A stretch of DNA of 57,798 nucleotides from Candidatus Caenarcanum bioreactoricola (GCA_001899385.1 MOYB01000002.1:5804-63601), one strand, 5' to 3'; shown: positions 1-8,758, counted from the first letter of the stretch. The notes: generated from the sequence alone by a model not told the origin. Translations and numbers: made by a program.

Positions 1-127
1 CATGATAAAAAAATAAAAGTTAAAAATAATTAACAAAAGAAAATATTAAGAGAAATATTTTCAAAAATTTTTGAGAAATTAACTAGCTCTCTTATATAAG
101 AGGGAGATGAGTGATTTGCTATTTTAA

Positions 128-1357
128 TTAATAAATAGGAAACTTTTCACAAAGTTCTAAAACCTGAAGTTGAATTTCCTTTAAAACTTTTTCATTTTCA
201 TGATTTTGAAGTGCTTTAATTATTAAATCTCCTAACAAATCAAATTCTTTTTCTTTAAACCCTCTAGTTGTTGCTGCAGGAGAACCCAATCTCAAACCAC
301 TAGTTATCCAAGGTTTCTGAGGATCATTAGGTATTGCATTTTTATTTGCAGTTATATTTACTGAATCTAAAACTTTTTCAGCTTCTTTGCCTGTTAATCC
401 TAAAGAAATTAAATTCATAAGTAATAAATGATTATCACTTCCGCCACTTATCATATTTATATTATGTCTTTTTAAACAAGCAACTAAAGTGGACATATTC
501 TTAATAACTTGTTTTTGATAAATCTTAAAATCTTCGCTTAAAGCTTCTTTAAAGGCTACTGCTTTAGCAGCAATAACATGCATTAAAGGACCACCTTGTA
601 TTCCAGGGAATACAGCAGAATCTATTTGTTTTGCAAATTTTTCTTTACAGAGGATCATTCCACCTCTAGGACCTCTTAAAGTTTTATGTGTTGTAGTTGT
701 AACAAAATCTGCATAAGGCACTGGATCTGGATGAAGTCCCGCAGCAACTAAACCTGCTATATGAGCCATATCAACCATTAAATAAGCACCTATTTCTTGT
801 GCAATTTCTGAAAATTTCTTGAAATCTATTGTTCTTGGATAAGCACTTGCACCTGCAATAATAAGTTTTGCTTTACTTTCTATGGCTTTTTGTCTTACAT
901 TCTCATAATCAATAAAACCTTCTTGATTAAGACCATAACTAAAGACATTAAACCATTTACCAGAGACATTCACAGGAGAACCATGAGTTAAATGTCCACC
1001 CTGATCAAGACTCATTCCAAGAATATTATCACCAGGATTTAGGGCTGCAAAAAACACAGCAAAATTTGCTTGAGCTCCTGAATGTGGTTGAACGTTAGCA
1101 TGTTCTGCTCCGAACAATTCTTTAGCACGACTAATCGCGAGATTTTCAGCTATATCAACAAATTGACATCCACCATAATATCTTTTAGAAGGAAGCCCTT
1201 CAGCATATTTATTAGTAAGAACAGAACCTTGTGCTTCTAAAACAGCTTTACTAACAATATTTTCGCTAGCAATTAATTCGATATGTGTTTTTTGTCTTTC
1301 TAATTCCTGCTCTATAGCGGTACAAATTTCAGGGTCAACAAATTTTAATTCTTTCAT
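128..1357 (-). CDS. glyA: Serine hydroxymethyltransferase
   Basis: Cytosolic PLP enzyme converting serine plus tetrahydrofolate to glycine and 5,10-methylene-THF, the main one-carbon source. The 409-aa length fits bacterial GlyA. The PLP-lysine motif [11 protein letters not shown] is visible with K225 as the likely Schiff-base residue, and the N-terminal segment [14 protein letters not shown] and the SKRYYGG block are family hallmarks. It is transcribed alone, leftward, with a 164-nt AT-rich spacer upstream of its ATG before tmk. A short CTCTCTTATATAAGAG-type palindrome lies past its stop (87-104) but lacks a T-run. Confidence 0.97.
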   Translation of the reverse strand: MKELKFVDPEICTAIEQELERQKTHIELIASENIVSKAVLEAQGSVLTNKYAEGLPSKRYYGGCQFVDIAENLAISRAKELFGAEHANVQPHSGAQANFAVFFAALNPGDNILGMSLDQGGHLTHGSPVNVSGKWFNVFSYGLNQEGFIDYENVRQKAIESKAKLIIAGASAYPRTIDFKKFSEIAQEIGAYLMVDMAHIAGLVAAGLHPDPVPYADFVTTTTHKTLRGPRGGMILCKEKFAKQIDSAVFPGIQGGPLMHVIAAKAVAFKEALSEDFKIYQKQVIKNMSTLVACLKRHNINMISGGSDNHLLLMNLISLGLTGKEAEKVLDSVNITANKNAIPNDPQKPWITSGLRLGSPAATTRGFKEKEFDLLGDLIIKALQNHENEKVLKEIQLQVLELCEKFPIY

Positions 1358-1521
1358 GATTATAATCTCAAAAATAAAAAACTACTAACTCATAATTATA
1401 GAATATTACTTTATAGAAAATTTATTATAAAGACTAACTTTTAAGATAAATAATATTAAAAAATACTTTTTGTAAAATTCTATAATCTTTGAGAAAGTAG
1501 TTCACAATAATTTATCAGAAA

Positions 1522-2148
1522 TCAATTATTTTTGCAAGATTTTTTTTTAATTAATTCTAAAATTTTGATATGGACTTCTTCTATTGATAAATTAGTTGTA
1601 TTTATAATTTCAAATCTAGAGATATCAGTTTTTGCAATTGAAAGAAAGCCCTCTCTTACTTTTTTTTGAAATTCTAATCCTTCAAATTCTATTTTATTTT
1701 TATCTTTAGAACGGCTTAATGAAACATTTGGATCTACATCAAGAAAAATAGTTAAATCTGGTTTTAAATTCTCAGTAATTATATTATTTAATAAAACAAT
1801 TTTTTCTATTGATAGACCTCTAGCATAACCTTGATAAGCAATTGTAGAATCAAAGAACCTATCACATATTATTGTTTTCCCTTGTTCTAGGGCAGGTCTA
1901 ATTATTTCTTTTATATGCTGTACTCTATCTGCAAGATATAAGAGCAATTCAGCCTCAGCAGATAAAATTAAGTCTTCTCTATTTAAAAGTATTTTTCTGA
2001 GTTCTTTACCTAAATCAGTGCTACCTGGTTCCCTTGTAAAAACGAGATTATTAGAATTTTGATTTAAGCTTTGTTTTAGGAGATCCCACTGAGTTGTTTT
2101 GCCTGAGCCATCACAACCTTCTATTGTTATAAAAAATCCTTTTTTCAA
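1522..2148 (-). CDS. tmk: Thymidylate kinase
   Basis: Phosphorylates dTMP to dTDP in the cytosol for DNA synthesis. At 208 aa it has normal length. The P-loop IEGCDGSGKTTQ lies at residues 9-20, and the dTMP-binding DRFFDSTIAYQGYARG block follows near residue 95. It starts 12 nt after the rimM stop on the same strand, so rimM-tmk is probably one transcript, an unusual pairing because rimM usually sits by trmD and rpsP. Confidence 0.95.
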   Translation of the reverse strand: MKKGFFITIEGCDGSGKTTQWDLLKQSLNQNSNNLVFTREPGSTDLGKELRKILLNREDLILSAEAELLLYLADRVQHIKEIIRPALEQGKTIICDRFFDSTIAYQGYARGLSIEKIVLLNNIITENLKPDLTIFLDVDPNVSLSRSKDKNKIEFEGLEFQKKVREGFLSIAKTDISRFEIINTTNLSIEEVHIKILELIKKKSCKNN

Positions 2149-2160
2149 ATTAAGCTCCTT

Positions 2161-2670
2161 TTATAATAAAAATAATGACCAATCTTTTAAGAAAATTTTC
2201 TTTTGTAAAATATCTATTTTATCAATATATTGTTCATTAAAAGGTATAAGAAAATCATTAAATTCTTTTGATTTTATATTTAGGACAGGAGGACTAGGTA
2301 AGTTTTCTATAGATTTTATTTGACCTATTAAGAGATTTTTATCTATATAATCAAAGACTTCTAAATCAATTAATTCTTCGATTATATATTCTTCTTTACT
2401 TAGATCTTCTCGTTTAATGAGAATATTTTTATTAGATAAATTTTCTGCTTTTTCTATTGAATTAATTCCTGATAAAGAAATTATAGAGATATTATTTGAA
2501 ACTTTTTTTGCATCTTTAATGATATATTCAATCTCAGAATCTTCTTCTAATTTAATTTTTTTATTAAGAAGTTCACAGTTAGTCTCTAAAAATATTTTTA
2601 AATGCCCTTTTAGTCCGTGTGGTTTCAAACTTTTTCCTACACAAACCCATAATTTAAGATTTTCTTTCAT
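2161..2670 (-). CDS. rimM: Ribosome maturation factor RimM
   Basis: 16S rRNA processing factor that binds S19 and helps mature the 30S head. The 169-aa protein opens with the RimM signature VCVGKSLKPHGLKGHLKI, followed by the N-terminal beta-barrel; the C-terminal half resembles the PRC-barrel part (EELIDLEVFDYIDKNLLIG). The neighbour is tmk, 12 nt downstream. trmD, rplS and rpsP are not in the window. Sequence is divergent and Lys/Ile rich, as expected from the base composition. Confidence 0.9.
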   Translation of the reverse strand: MKENLKLWVCVGKSLKPHGLKGHLKIFLETNCELLNKKIKLEEDSEIEYIIKDAKKVSNNISIISLSGINSIEKAENLSNKNILIKREDLSKEEYIIEELIDLEVFDYIDKNLLIGQIKSIENLPSPPVLNIKSKEFNDFLIPFNEQYIDKIDILQKKIFLKDWSLFLL

Positions 2671-2698
2671 AAATTTATAATAACTTAATTATTAAAAA

Positions 2699-2735
2699 AT
2701 AAAAAAACCCTCTATAAAAATATAGGGGGTTTTAA
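2699..2735 (-). terminator. Rho-independent terminator of acpP
   Basis: On the minus strand, a near-perfect 13-bp hairpin (arms 2704-2716 and 2721-2733, 4-nt loop, CCC/GGG core) runs directly into a U-rich tract. It sits between the acpP stop and the rimM start, so it should end acpP transcription and separate it from rimM-tmk. It is the clearest intrinsic terminator in the window. Confidence 0.85.
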
Positions 2736-2758
2736 AGTTTTTAAGTCCAGAAGTTCTA

Positions 2759-3010
2759 TTATTCAGAATCTTGAGATCTTTTAAGAAGATATTCAACTGC
2801 GTCATTAATAGTTTGAAGTTTTTCAGCTTCTTCATCAGGAATTTCAACATTAAATTCTTCTTCAAATGCCATAATCAATTCTACAAGATCCAAGGAATCT
2901 GCACCTAAATCATTTGTAAAAGTTGCATCCTCAGTAACTTTTTCAATTTCTATACCAAGTTGCTTTGAAACAACTTCTTGTACTTTAGCTAAAGCTTGTT
3001 CTCTTTCCAT
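2759..3010 (-). CDS. acpP: Acyl carrier protein
   Basis: Small acidic carrier of fatty-acid intermediates, 83 aa. The phosphopantetheine attachment motif is [10 protein letters not shown] with Ser39, in the usual helix II position. Length and the acidic C-terminal half match AcpP. It stands alone here, ended by the hairpin at 2704-2733; fabD is about 20 kb away, so the fab genes are not clustered in this window. Confidence 0.96.
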   Translation of the reverse strand: MEREQALAKVQEVVSKQLGIEIEKVTEDATFTNDLGADSLDLVELIMAFEEEFNVEIPDEEAEKLQTINDAVEYLLKRSQDSE

Positions 3011-3171
3011 ATATTAAATATTTAATTATAACTACGAATTTATAGAATACATTAATTTTTAAATAAGTACAAGAGACTATTATAAAATTTTATTTAGAAT
3101 TAAATTTTCTTAATTTAACTTTAATATTGCTATGCTAAATTTAATCTTATCAAGTAATTTGAGGTGATAAT

Positions 3172-3531
3172 ATGTCCAGAAATAAAGGCGATATATCTTT
3201 TTTAGCACTTATTTTAGGTATTTTAACAGGAACTATAATTACTCTTCTTTTTACTCCTAAAAGTGGTAAAGATTTTAGGGAAGATATAAAAGGGAAAGTT
3301 AATGAATTACCAAATGAAGCAGAAAAAATTATGAAAGACTTTAAAAAAATATATAATGAAATGTACAACTTCCTTAAGTCTTTTAGTGAAGAAAAAGCAG
3401 GTTTGGCTTGTGAAAATATAAAACAAGGTTCTGAAAAAGTAAAACAAATCTTTGAAGAACAAAAGGAAAAAGCAAAAGCAGCTTTAGAGGAAGCAAAAAA
3501 GAAAATAGATGAGAAATTACAAGAAAAATAA
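3172..3531 (+). CDS. YtxH-family membrane-anchored protein
   Basis: 119 aa. The N-terminus carries one hydrophobic helix with the YtxH-type signature, a glycine-spaced membrane segment (ALILGILTGTIITLLFTPKSG, residues about 12-32) followed by a basic stop. The rest is a charged, Lys/Glu-rich helix likely to be coiled coil or apolipoprotein-like. A good SD (GAGGTG at 3160-3165) precedes the ATG. It is first of a tight three-gene run (3172-4151) with a DUF948-like gene and a second YtxH-like gene, like the ytxG-ytxH general-stress pairs of Firmicutes. Molecular function is not known. Confidence 0.75.
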   Translation: MSRNKGDISFLALILGILTGTIITLLFTPKSGKDFREDIKGKVNELPNEAEKIMKDFKKIYNEMYNFLKSFSEEKAGLACENIKQGSEKVKQIFEEQKEKAKAALEEAKKKIDEKLQEK

Positions 3532-3852
3532 ATGAATATAATTGATTTATTAGCAGTAATATCGCTTACTATTTTAGGATTATGTTTTTTAATCTTACTT
3601 ATAGTTCTTATTCCTTTAATTTCTCAAATGCAAAGATTAATAGCGAAATTAGAAGAAATTTTAAATATTTTACACAAAGAAATAATGCCTAATTTTAGTG
3701 AGTTTTCAAATATTTTTGGACAAGCTGGGAAATTTGCAAATAATAGTAAAATTGCTAGTACAAAATTATTTGCATCTATAAGAGCATATAAAGAGGGAAT
3801 AAAAACAGCATTAAAAACTTATTTTTCAAAAAATAAAGGAGAAAATATATGA
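3532..3852 (+). CDS. DUF948/YtxG-like membrane protein
   Basis: 106 aa, one strong N-terminal transmembrane segment (residues about 5-30, rich in Leu/Ile), then an amphipathic helix (MQRLIAKLEEILNILHKEIM) typical of DUF948-like proteins with a periplasmic or cytoplasmic coiled coil. Its ATG immediately follows the stop of the upstream YtxH gene, and its TGA overlaps the next ATG (ATGA), so translation is probably coupled. Assignment to DUF948 is by pattern only. Confidence 0.6.
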   Translation: MNIIDLLAVISLTILGLCFLILLIVLIPLISQMQRLIAKLEEILNILHKEIMPNFSEFSNIFGQAGKFANNSKIASTKLFASIRAYKEGIKTALKTYFSKNKGENI

Positions 3853-4151
3853 GCTATTGTGATGATGATGATAATTGTTCAAATTTAATTGGTTCTTTTG
3901 TTCTAGGTTTAGTTTTCGCTTCTGTTATAACTGCGGTTTTAACTCCATACAATGGCGCAGAAGCTAGAGAAGAATTAAATGAGGCATATAAAACTAATAT
4001 AGAAAAAGCAAAAGAATTAAAAGGGCTTTCTACTGAAAAAATTAAAACTTTTGCTCAACATATAAAAGAAAAGTTTAATAAGATTTTAAAACGTTTTGAT
4101 GATCTTGCAAATCAAGGTGCAGGCGTTCTTATTGAAGACGAAATTCTTTAA
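3849..4151 (+). CDS. Second YtxH-family protein
   Basis: 100 aa. After an acidic, Asp-rich N-terminus (CDDDDNC) comes a glycine-containing hydrophobic helix (LIGSFVLGLVFASVITAVLTP) and then a helical charged tail, the YtxH layout. It overlaps the DUF948-like gene by 4 nt (ATGA). It is related in design to the 3172 gene but not a close copy. The C-terminus ends IEDEIL. Role unknown; context suggests the three proteins act together at the membrane. Confidence 0.65.
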   Translation: MSYCDDDDNCSNLIGSFVLGLVFASVITAVLTPYNGAEAREELNEAYKTNIEKAKELKGLSTEKIKTFAQHIKEKFNKILKRFDDLANQGAGVLIEDEIL

Positions 4152-4236
4152 ATAAAGGCTCTTCTGGCATTTCAAATAGGATTTGTTATTTGTTTTATAT
4201 CAATGATTTTTGTATTTTTTTAAATAAACTATGAAT

Positions 4237-4626
4237 TCAAAACTCCCCCTTTAGGGGGCTGGGGGGCTCTATTCTTTCATCTTTTAATTTATTAAGTAAG
4301 CTAATAACTTCTATGCTTCTTTTTAAAGATTCATCAAGATAGAAGCTAATTGTAGGTGCAAATCTAAGTTTTAATCTGCGACAAAGTTCTCCTCTTATTG
4401 AAGAATTTGCAGATTCAAATATTTTTAAAATATCTTCTTTATTTTCTACTCCTAAAATACTTAAATAAAATCTAAAATGTTGATGTCCTCTTTCTGCTTT
4501 AACTTCTGTTATTGAAATTATTCCTTTAAAATTTTCTGCTTTGAATTCTCTAATAGATTTAGAGGCTATTATATCTGCTAATTCTCTTTTAGCACTTGAA
4601 ATAAGTCTTTCGTTTCTATCTACCAT
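4237..4626 (-). CDS. rbfA: Ribosome-binding factor A
   Basis: 129-aa cytosolic 30S assembly factor with a KH-like fold. Family features are the RNERLISSAKRELADII start and the RGELCRRLKLRFAPTISFYLDES block near residues 75-100. Gene order hydrolase-terC-rbfA with 4-nt and 1-nt junctions indicates one operon. The last nine residues, PPSPLKGEF, and the stop codon are encoded by a copy of the dispersed C/G hairpin repeat (4239-4268), so the repeat has become part of the reading frame. Confidence 0.9.
   Translation of the reverse strand: MVDRNERLISSAKRELADIIASKSIREFKAENFKGIISITEVKAERGHQHFRFYLSILGVENKEDILKIFESANSSIRGELCRRLKLRFAPTISFYLDESLKRSIEVISLLNKLKDERIEPPSPLKGEF
4239..4269 (-). repeat. Dispersed C/G hairpin repeat, copy 1 (inside rbfA 3' end)
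   Basis: Read on the minus strand: two C-runs, then TAAA, then a G-run, matching the layout of the copies at 14897, 19229, 23372, 30409 and 30502. CCCCCT and AGGGGG arms form a short G/C stem. This copy encodes the C-terminal residues and stop of rbfA and lies between two convergent transcription units. Confidence 0.85.
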
Positions 4627-4630
4627 TATA

Positions 4631-5395
4631 TTAAACCTTTTTTTTTGGGTAATTAAAAAATATTGAAGTTAAGATTGGTACAACAAATATTAAAATTGTT
4701 GTTAACGATACCATCATATCAGCTCCGTGTGTTTCCATTATTTTGCAAAAAGTAGCTGTTGTTATAAATCCACAAAAATAAGAACTAATGAGCTTTAAGC
4801 CTAATATTCCTATTACTATAAAAGCTAAATTTTCCAAGAAATGAAATTTTTCCATAAGATTTATAAAAATTTGTGCTGCAAAACGCATTGCCAGTATACC
4901 TATAAATACTCCTAAACAAATTAAACCTATTTTATCTGTAAAGGCTACTGCCGCAAATATATTATCAAGAGAAAAAGCTAAATCCATTGTTTCTATTGCA
5001 ATAACTGTTGTCCAAAAACTTCCTATATTTTTTTCTATGAAATTAAAGAAATTATTTTTTTCTACTTTTTTATTTTCTTCTTTTTTTTCTTTATTATTAA
5101 ATTTTCTAAAATGATTAATTGAAAGCCATAAAAGATATAAACCTCCTAAACCTTTTAACCATGCAATTTTATATAATATAGATGCAAAAATTAAACATAA
5201 ACCTCTGAAAAAATATGCACCAAATATACCGTAACTAAGAGCTTTTCTTCTGTCTTTACCTTCAAGATGCATTACCATACTTGCTAAAACAGCAGCATTA
5301 TCTACTGATAATAAACTTTCAAGCACTATTAAATTAAATATTACAAAAAGTGCTGTATAAAGATTGTTTCCAAAAAGATTTTCTATTATTTCCAT
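4631..5395 (-). CDS. TerC-family integral membrane protein
   Basis: 254 aa with about seven hydrophobic segments. TerC hallmarks are the acidic pairs in membrane helices: SVDNAAVLASMV near residue 30 and ETMDLAFSLDNIFAAVAFT near residue 135. Family members are linked to metal ion (Mn2+) handling or tellurite resistance and to co-translocational metalation of exported enzymes. It overlaps the hydrolase stop by 1 nt (TAATG) and precedes rbfA by 4 nt. No substrate can be read from sequence alone. Confidence 0.88.
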   Translation of the reverse strand: MEIIENLFGNNLYTALFVIFNLIVLESLLSVDNAAVLASMVMHLEGKDRRKALSYGIFGAYFFRGLCLIFASILYKIAWLKGLGGLYLLWLSINHFRKFNNKEKKEENKKVEKNNFFNFIEKNIGSFWTTVIAIETMDLAFSLDNIFAAVAFTDKIGLICLGVFIGILAMRFAAQIFINLMEKFHFLENLAFIVIGILGLKLISSYFCGFITTATFCKIMETHGADMMVSLTTILIFVVPILTSIFFNYPKKKV

Positions 5396-6210
5396 TATAA
5401 ATTTTTAATTTTAATAGAATTATTACACATTTCTGCAAATTCCTTAAGTTTTTGAAGATAAGAACTTCCTTCTATTAAATAAATTTCATTATGTCCTGCA
5501 TTTTCTACAGTATACAATTCTTTCTTCTCTTCTGCTTCTTCGAATAATTTTAACCCAAATTCATAAGGAACTATTTCATCATTAAGTCCATGGATTATAA
5601 GTTTAGGACATTTTATTCTTTTTATTTTTTCTAATGAATTCATCTGTGTTTTTATGAATTTCTTTGGAATAAAAGGCATAACAATTGAAGCCATATCAGG
5701 AATAGAAGAAAAAGTTGATTGAGCAATAAGTCCTGTAGGATTAACTTTTGAAGCAAGATCTATTGCGATTGCACCACCTAAAGACTCTCCAGCTATTATT
5801 ATTTTTTCTTTTATAATATTAAGATTTTTTTGTAAATACTCCCAAGCACTATAAGCATCTAAATAAAGACCTTCTTCAGAGGGTTTACCTTCACTTTTTC
5901 CATAACCTCTATAATCAATCATAAAGATATGTGCAGGAATTTTTACAAGATTAAATATAAGTTCAAGACGATGACTTAAATTTCCAGCATTCCCATGAAA
6001 CCAAAGAAAAATGTTTTCAGTTTTTACTTCTTTATTTTTGTAAATGGGAGAACAATACCATGCATGAATATTTATATTATCAATGGTTTTGAAATAAATA
6101 TCTTGAATTTTAGGAATTATTTGTTTTTCAGAAGAAAACTCTTGTTGTAATTCCCATATACCTAAAGGAAATTTTAATGGTTGATATATAAATTTATCTT
6201 CAAAAATCAT
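5395..6210 (-). CDS. Alpha/beta hydrolase (ABHD13/BEM46-like)
   Basis: 271 aa. The oxyanion/HGxxG region is FLWFHGNAGN, followed by YRGYGKSEG, the nucleophile elbow AGESLGG, the acid in HGLNDEIVP and the catalytic His in NAGHNE, so a complete Ser-Asp-His triad is present. This pattern matches the BEM46/ABHD13 type of serine hydrolase, whose substrates are mostly unknown. No convincing signal peptide or membrane anchor. First gene of the operon with terC and rbfA. Confidence 0.85.
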   Translation of the reverse strand: MIFEDKFIYQPLKFPLGIWELQQEFSSEKQIIPKIQDIYFKTIDNINIHAWYCSPIYKNKEVKTENIFLWFHGNAGNLSHRLELIFNLVKIPAHIFMIDYRGYGKSEGKPSEEGLYLDAYSAWEYLQKNLNIIKEKIIIAGESLGGAIAIDLASKVNPTGLIAQSTFSSIPDMASIVMPFIPKKFIKTQMNSLEKIKRIKCPKLIIHGLNDEIVPYEFGLKLFEEAEEKKELYTVENAGHNEIYLIEGSSYLQKLKEFAEMCNNSIKIKNL

Positions 6211-6246
6211 TGTATATATTATTATATTAAATTATTAATTATTTGT

Positions 6247-6252
6247 TATAAT
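6247..6252 (+). promoter_or_regulatory. Probable -10 box of tRNA-Ser(UGA)
   Basis: A perfect TATAAT lies 15 nt upstream of the first tRNA base. No good -35 hexamer is visible at the usual distance, so this is a tentative call. Confidence 0.4.
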
Positions 6253-6267
6253 AAAAAGGATTATTTT

Positions 6268-6354
6268 GGAGAGGTGCCAGAGTGGTTGAATGGAGCGGTC
6301 TTGAAAACCGTCGTACTCGTAAGGGTACCGGGAGTTCGAATCTCCCCCTCTCCG
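6268..6354 (+). tRNA. tRNA-Ser (anticodon UGA)
   Basis: 87 nt with a type II long variable arm. The acceptor GGAGAGG pairs with CCTCTCC, the anticodon loop is CTTGAAA (UGA in the centre) on a 5-bp stem, and the T arm contains GTTCGAATC. The discriminator is G, and CCA is not encoded. It reads serine UCA-family codons. Confidence 0.96.
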
Positions 6355-6445
6355 AATTTTTAAAAATTTAGTGTTTTCTCTAATAAAATTTCATCTAAAA
6401 AATGGAATATTAATTTTATGTCTATAATTTGAGTTTTTATTTTTT

Positions 6446-6853
6446 ATGATTTGTAGCTCACATAAACCTGTAAAATTAATATTTGATTTATTTAAAAAAT
6501 GTGCTTGTGAGCTTGATTTAGAAATAGATATTAGTGAAACTCAATTTGATAAAGATTTATATCTTGAATTTAGTAGCGGAAATAAATTTTTATCTTTACT
6601 TTTCCAAGAAGACAGTGATTTTATAAAACTAGAATATACTGCTCAAGATATAAAACCTATTAAAGCAAATTATTCTTTTCAGTTTAAGACTTTTACTTGT
6701 CTTGTAAATAAGCTCTATATAAAAAATGAAAAATGTTATTATATGAATCCTAAAAAATTAAAGAAATTAGGTTTATCCATTGAAGATGATTTAATAGGCA
6801 AAGTTAATGAGGATTTTGTTAAATCTCAAATATTTAGTTATATATTTAGTTAG
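6446..6853 (+). CDS. Hypothetical protein, 135 aa
   Basis: Not recognised. Soluble, acidic-basic mixed, with an early Cys-containing stretch (KKCACELDLEIDISETQ) and no signal peptide or membrane segment. The ATG lies about 90 nt after tRNA-Ser. Its stop overlaps the stop of the convergent metallopeptidase-like gene by 8 nt. Normal Lys/Ile-rich codon use supports it being real. Confidence 0.6.
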   Translation: MICSSHKPVKLIFDLFKKCACELDLEIDISETQFDKDLYLEFSSGNKFLSLLFQEDSDFIKLEYTAQDIKPIKANYSFQFKTFTCLVNKLYIKNEKCYYMNPKKLKKLGLSIEDDLIGKVNEDFVKSQIFSYIFS

Positions 6854-7586
6854 TTCCAGAAGGCATCATAAAATTAGTCCTTGAATTGTTTAAAAATATT
6901 TTAGGGAAAAGTCTTTCAAAAAGTTTTCTATGAGTTCTTATAAAATTAATAGCAAATTCATAAGCTTGCAGTTCATAATGTGAAGTTTTAATTATAGTTT
7001 TTATATATTTTTCCAAAAACATTTCTTCATGTTTTAAAGAAATATATTTTAATTTTAAACGTTTAGTTTTTTTAAGTATTTTTTCATTTATACTGTCTAA
7101 TTCAGTAGATAATCCATTAAATTTTTCAAAAGTATTTACTTCGTTGCTTAAATAAACATGATGATAATGTCCATATTCGTGAAGCAAATCAAAGATCTCC
7201 CTAAAAGAAAAATCAATATTTTCAGCTTTTATATAAGGTATTCCTAATTTTGTACGAAGCATTTCTGCTATTACTTTGTTATATGCTCGATTTGTTTTTT
7301 TTGCTAAAGTAGAATATTTATGAACCGTTTCAAGTTGACTTGCGGTTAAAAACATTATTATGGGTTTTGATTGTTCATTTACAAAAAATCCTATAGAATC
7401 TTCTTTATAGGTATTATTTTGTAAAACACCTTTTTTTATACTTACTTTTTTAAAACAAGGATCTTCTTTTTCTAATATTCTTAGAATTTCTCTACTTCTA
7501 TAACTTGCGAAAATCTTAATATCATCAATATTATTAATAACATTATTATATTGAAAAATATAAAAATCTTTAAAAATTATTTGCAA
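6846..7586 (-). CDS. Putative HExxH metallopeptidase, ImmA/IrrE-like
   Basis: 246 aa. A zinc-site motif LLHEYGHYHH lies at residues 134-143 (His136, Glu137, His140). A later helix YELQAYEFAINF has the E-x-x-A-x-x-F-A pattern (Glu205), the usual third ligand of ImmA/IrrE-type gluzincins. The gap between the two (65 residues) is longer than is usual. No helix-turn-helix, signal peptide or membrane helix is seen, so it is predicted cytosolic. No adjacent HTH regulator gene is present, unlike typical ImmA-ImmR pairs. Substrate unknown. Confidence 0.65.
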   Translation of the reverse strand: MQIIFKDFYIFQYNNVINNIDDIKIFASYRSREILRILEKEDPCFKKVSIKKGVLQNNTYKEDSIGFFVNEQSKPIIMFLTASQLETVHKYSTLAKKTNRAYNKVIAEMLRTKLGIPYIKAENIDFSFREIFDLLHEYGHYHHVYLSNEVNTFEKFNGLSTELDSINEKILKKTKRLKLKYISLKHEEMFLEKYIKTIIKTSHYELQAYEFAINFIRTHRKLFERLFPKIFLNNSRTNFMMPSGTN

Positions 7587-7651
7587 TTTTATTTTTCATT
7601 TACTGTTTAATTTAATTATAACTTATGCTATTTTTTCTTAACTAAATATTA

Positions 7652-8758
7652 TTATTTAGGTATTAAAGTTTTTTCTTGTTTTTTCTCAGATTTTTTACCT
7701 CTTAATTGATAAGCAAAGAGTAAAACTTCTGCAACTGCTTTATAAAATTCTGAAGGAACTTCTGCTCCTATTTTTACAAGTTTAAACAAGGCTCTTGCTA
7801 ATGGAATATTTTCTATTACAGGAATATTATGTTTTTTCGCAATTGTTATTATTTGCCATGCAAAGGCGTCTGAACCTTTAGCCAAAATCTTTGGCGCTTT
7901 CATATTACTTGAATTGTATTTTACTGCTACTGCAATTTTTGAAGGATTTGTAGTTATAAAGTCTGCTTCTGGTACAAGTTTTAATTGTTCGCCCTGAGAA
8001 TATTTCCTTGCCATGGCTCTTCTTTGTTGTTTTAACATTGGATCGCCTTCATTTTGTTTATATTCATCCATCATTTCTTTTCTTGTCATGCGGTTTTCTT
8101 GTGTAAAATGAAATTTCTGATAAAATACATCTATAAGTGTAATTACTAAAAGAAATATAGCTGCTTTTATAGTAAAATCAAGAATTAAACTTTTTAATAC
8201 TGTACCAACAACAAGAATTGAAGAAGTATTTGTTAAAGTGAGCATCTCAAGAAAATGCTTTTGTATCATTTGATAGGCAATGACCCCTAAAACACTTAAT
8301 TTGCCAATTTGTTTAAGTAGTTCGACTATTTTTTTTACACTAAATAAATTTTTAAAATAAGTAACTGGATTAAGTTTATTAAAATTAGGAGTAAGCTGAT
8401 TAAAAGTAATCATTATGCCTGTCTGCATAATATCGCCCATTGCACCAAAGAATCCTACTAAAAAAAGCATTGGCAATATTATTACTGCAAAGATCTCAAC
8501 TGAATGTTTTACAATAAAACCAGCACCAATTTGATCAAGTGTTTTAAAAGGAATAACACTATAAAGTCCAATAAACATACCTTCTAATTTTGTCCAAATA
8601 AAACCACTTCCCATAAGAAGAAAGCTAACTGCTACGATAAATGACAATAATTGATTAAGCTCCGGACTTTTAGGTACTGAGCCTTTATTTCTAAGATTTC
8701 GTAATTTACTTGCACTAGGATCAAACTCCTTTGTGCCTTGATCTTCTCCAGATCCCAT
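7652..8758 (-). CDS. flhB: FlhB/SctU-family export switch protein with NPSK motif
   Basis: 368 aa. N-terminal four-helix membrane domain (about residues 35-215), linker, then the cytosolic switch domain of flagellar/type III secretion export gates. In FlhB the switch domain self-cleaves within NPTH; here the equivalent site is NPSK at residues 271-274 (EADFITTNPSKIAVAVKY), keeping Asn-Pro but losing Thr and His. The downstream KAPKILAKGSD and EVPSEFYKAVAEVL blocks are conserved. No other export gene is nearby; birA is 37 nt upstream on the same strand. Confidence 0.85.
   Translation of the reverse strand: MGSGEDQGTKEFDPSASKLRNLRNKGSVPKSPELNQLLSFIVAVSFLLMGSGFIWTKLEGMFIGLYSVIPFKTLDQIGAGFIVKHSVEIFAVIILPMLFLVGFFGAMGDIMQTGIMITFNQLTPNFNKLNPVTYFKNLFSVKKIVELLKQIGKLSVLGVIAYQMIQKHFLEMLTLTNTSSILVVGTVLKSLILDFTIKAAIFLLVITLIDVFYQKFHFTQENRMTRKEMMDEYKQNEGDPMLKQQRRAMARKYSQGEQLKLVPEADFITTNPSKIAVAVKYNSSNMKAPKILAKGSDAFAWQIITIAKKHNIPVIENIPLARALFKLVKIGAEVPSEFYKAVAEVLLFAYQLRGKKSEKKQEKTLIPK

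Noticed and set aside
87-106. Terminator after glyA
   Set aside because: The palindrome is A/T rich and is not followed by a T-run on the minus strand.
6181-6363. 60-aa plus-strand ORF
   Set aside because: It runs across tRNA-Ser(UGA) and has no coding character outside it.
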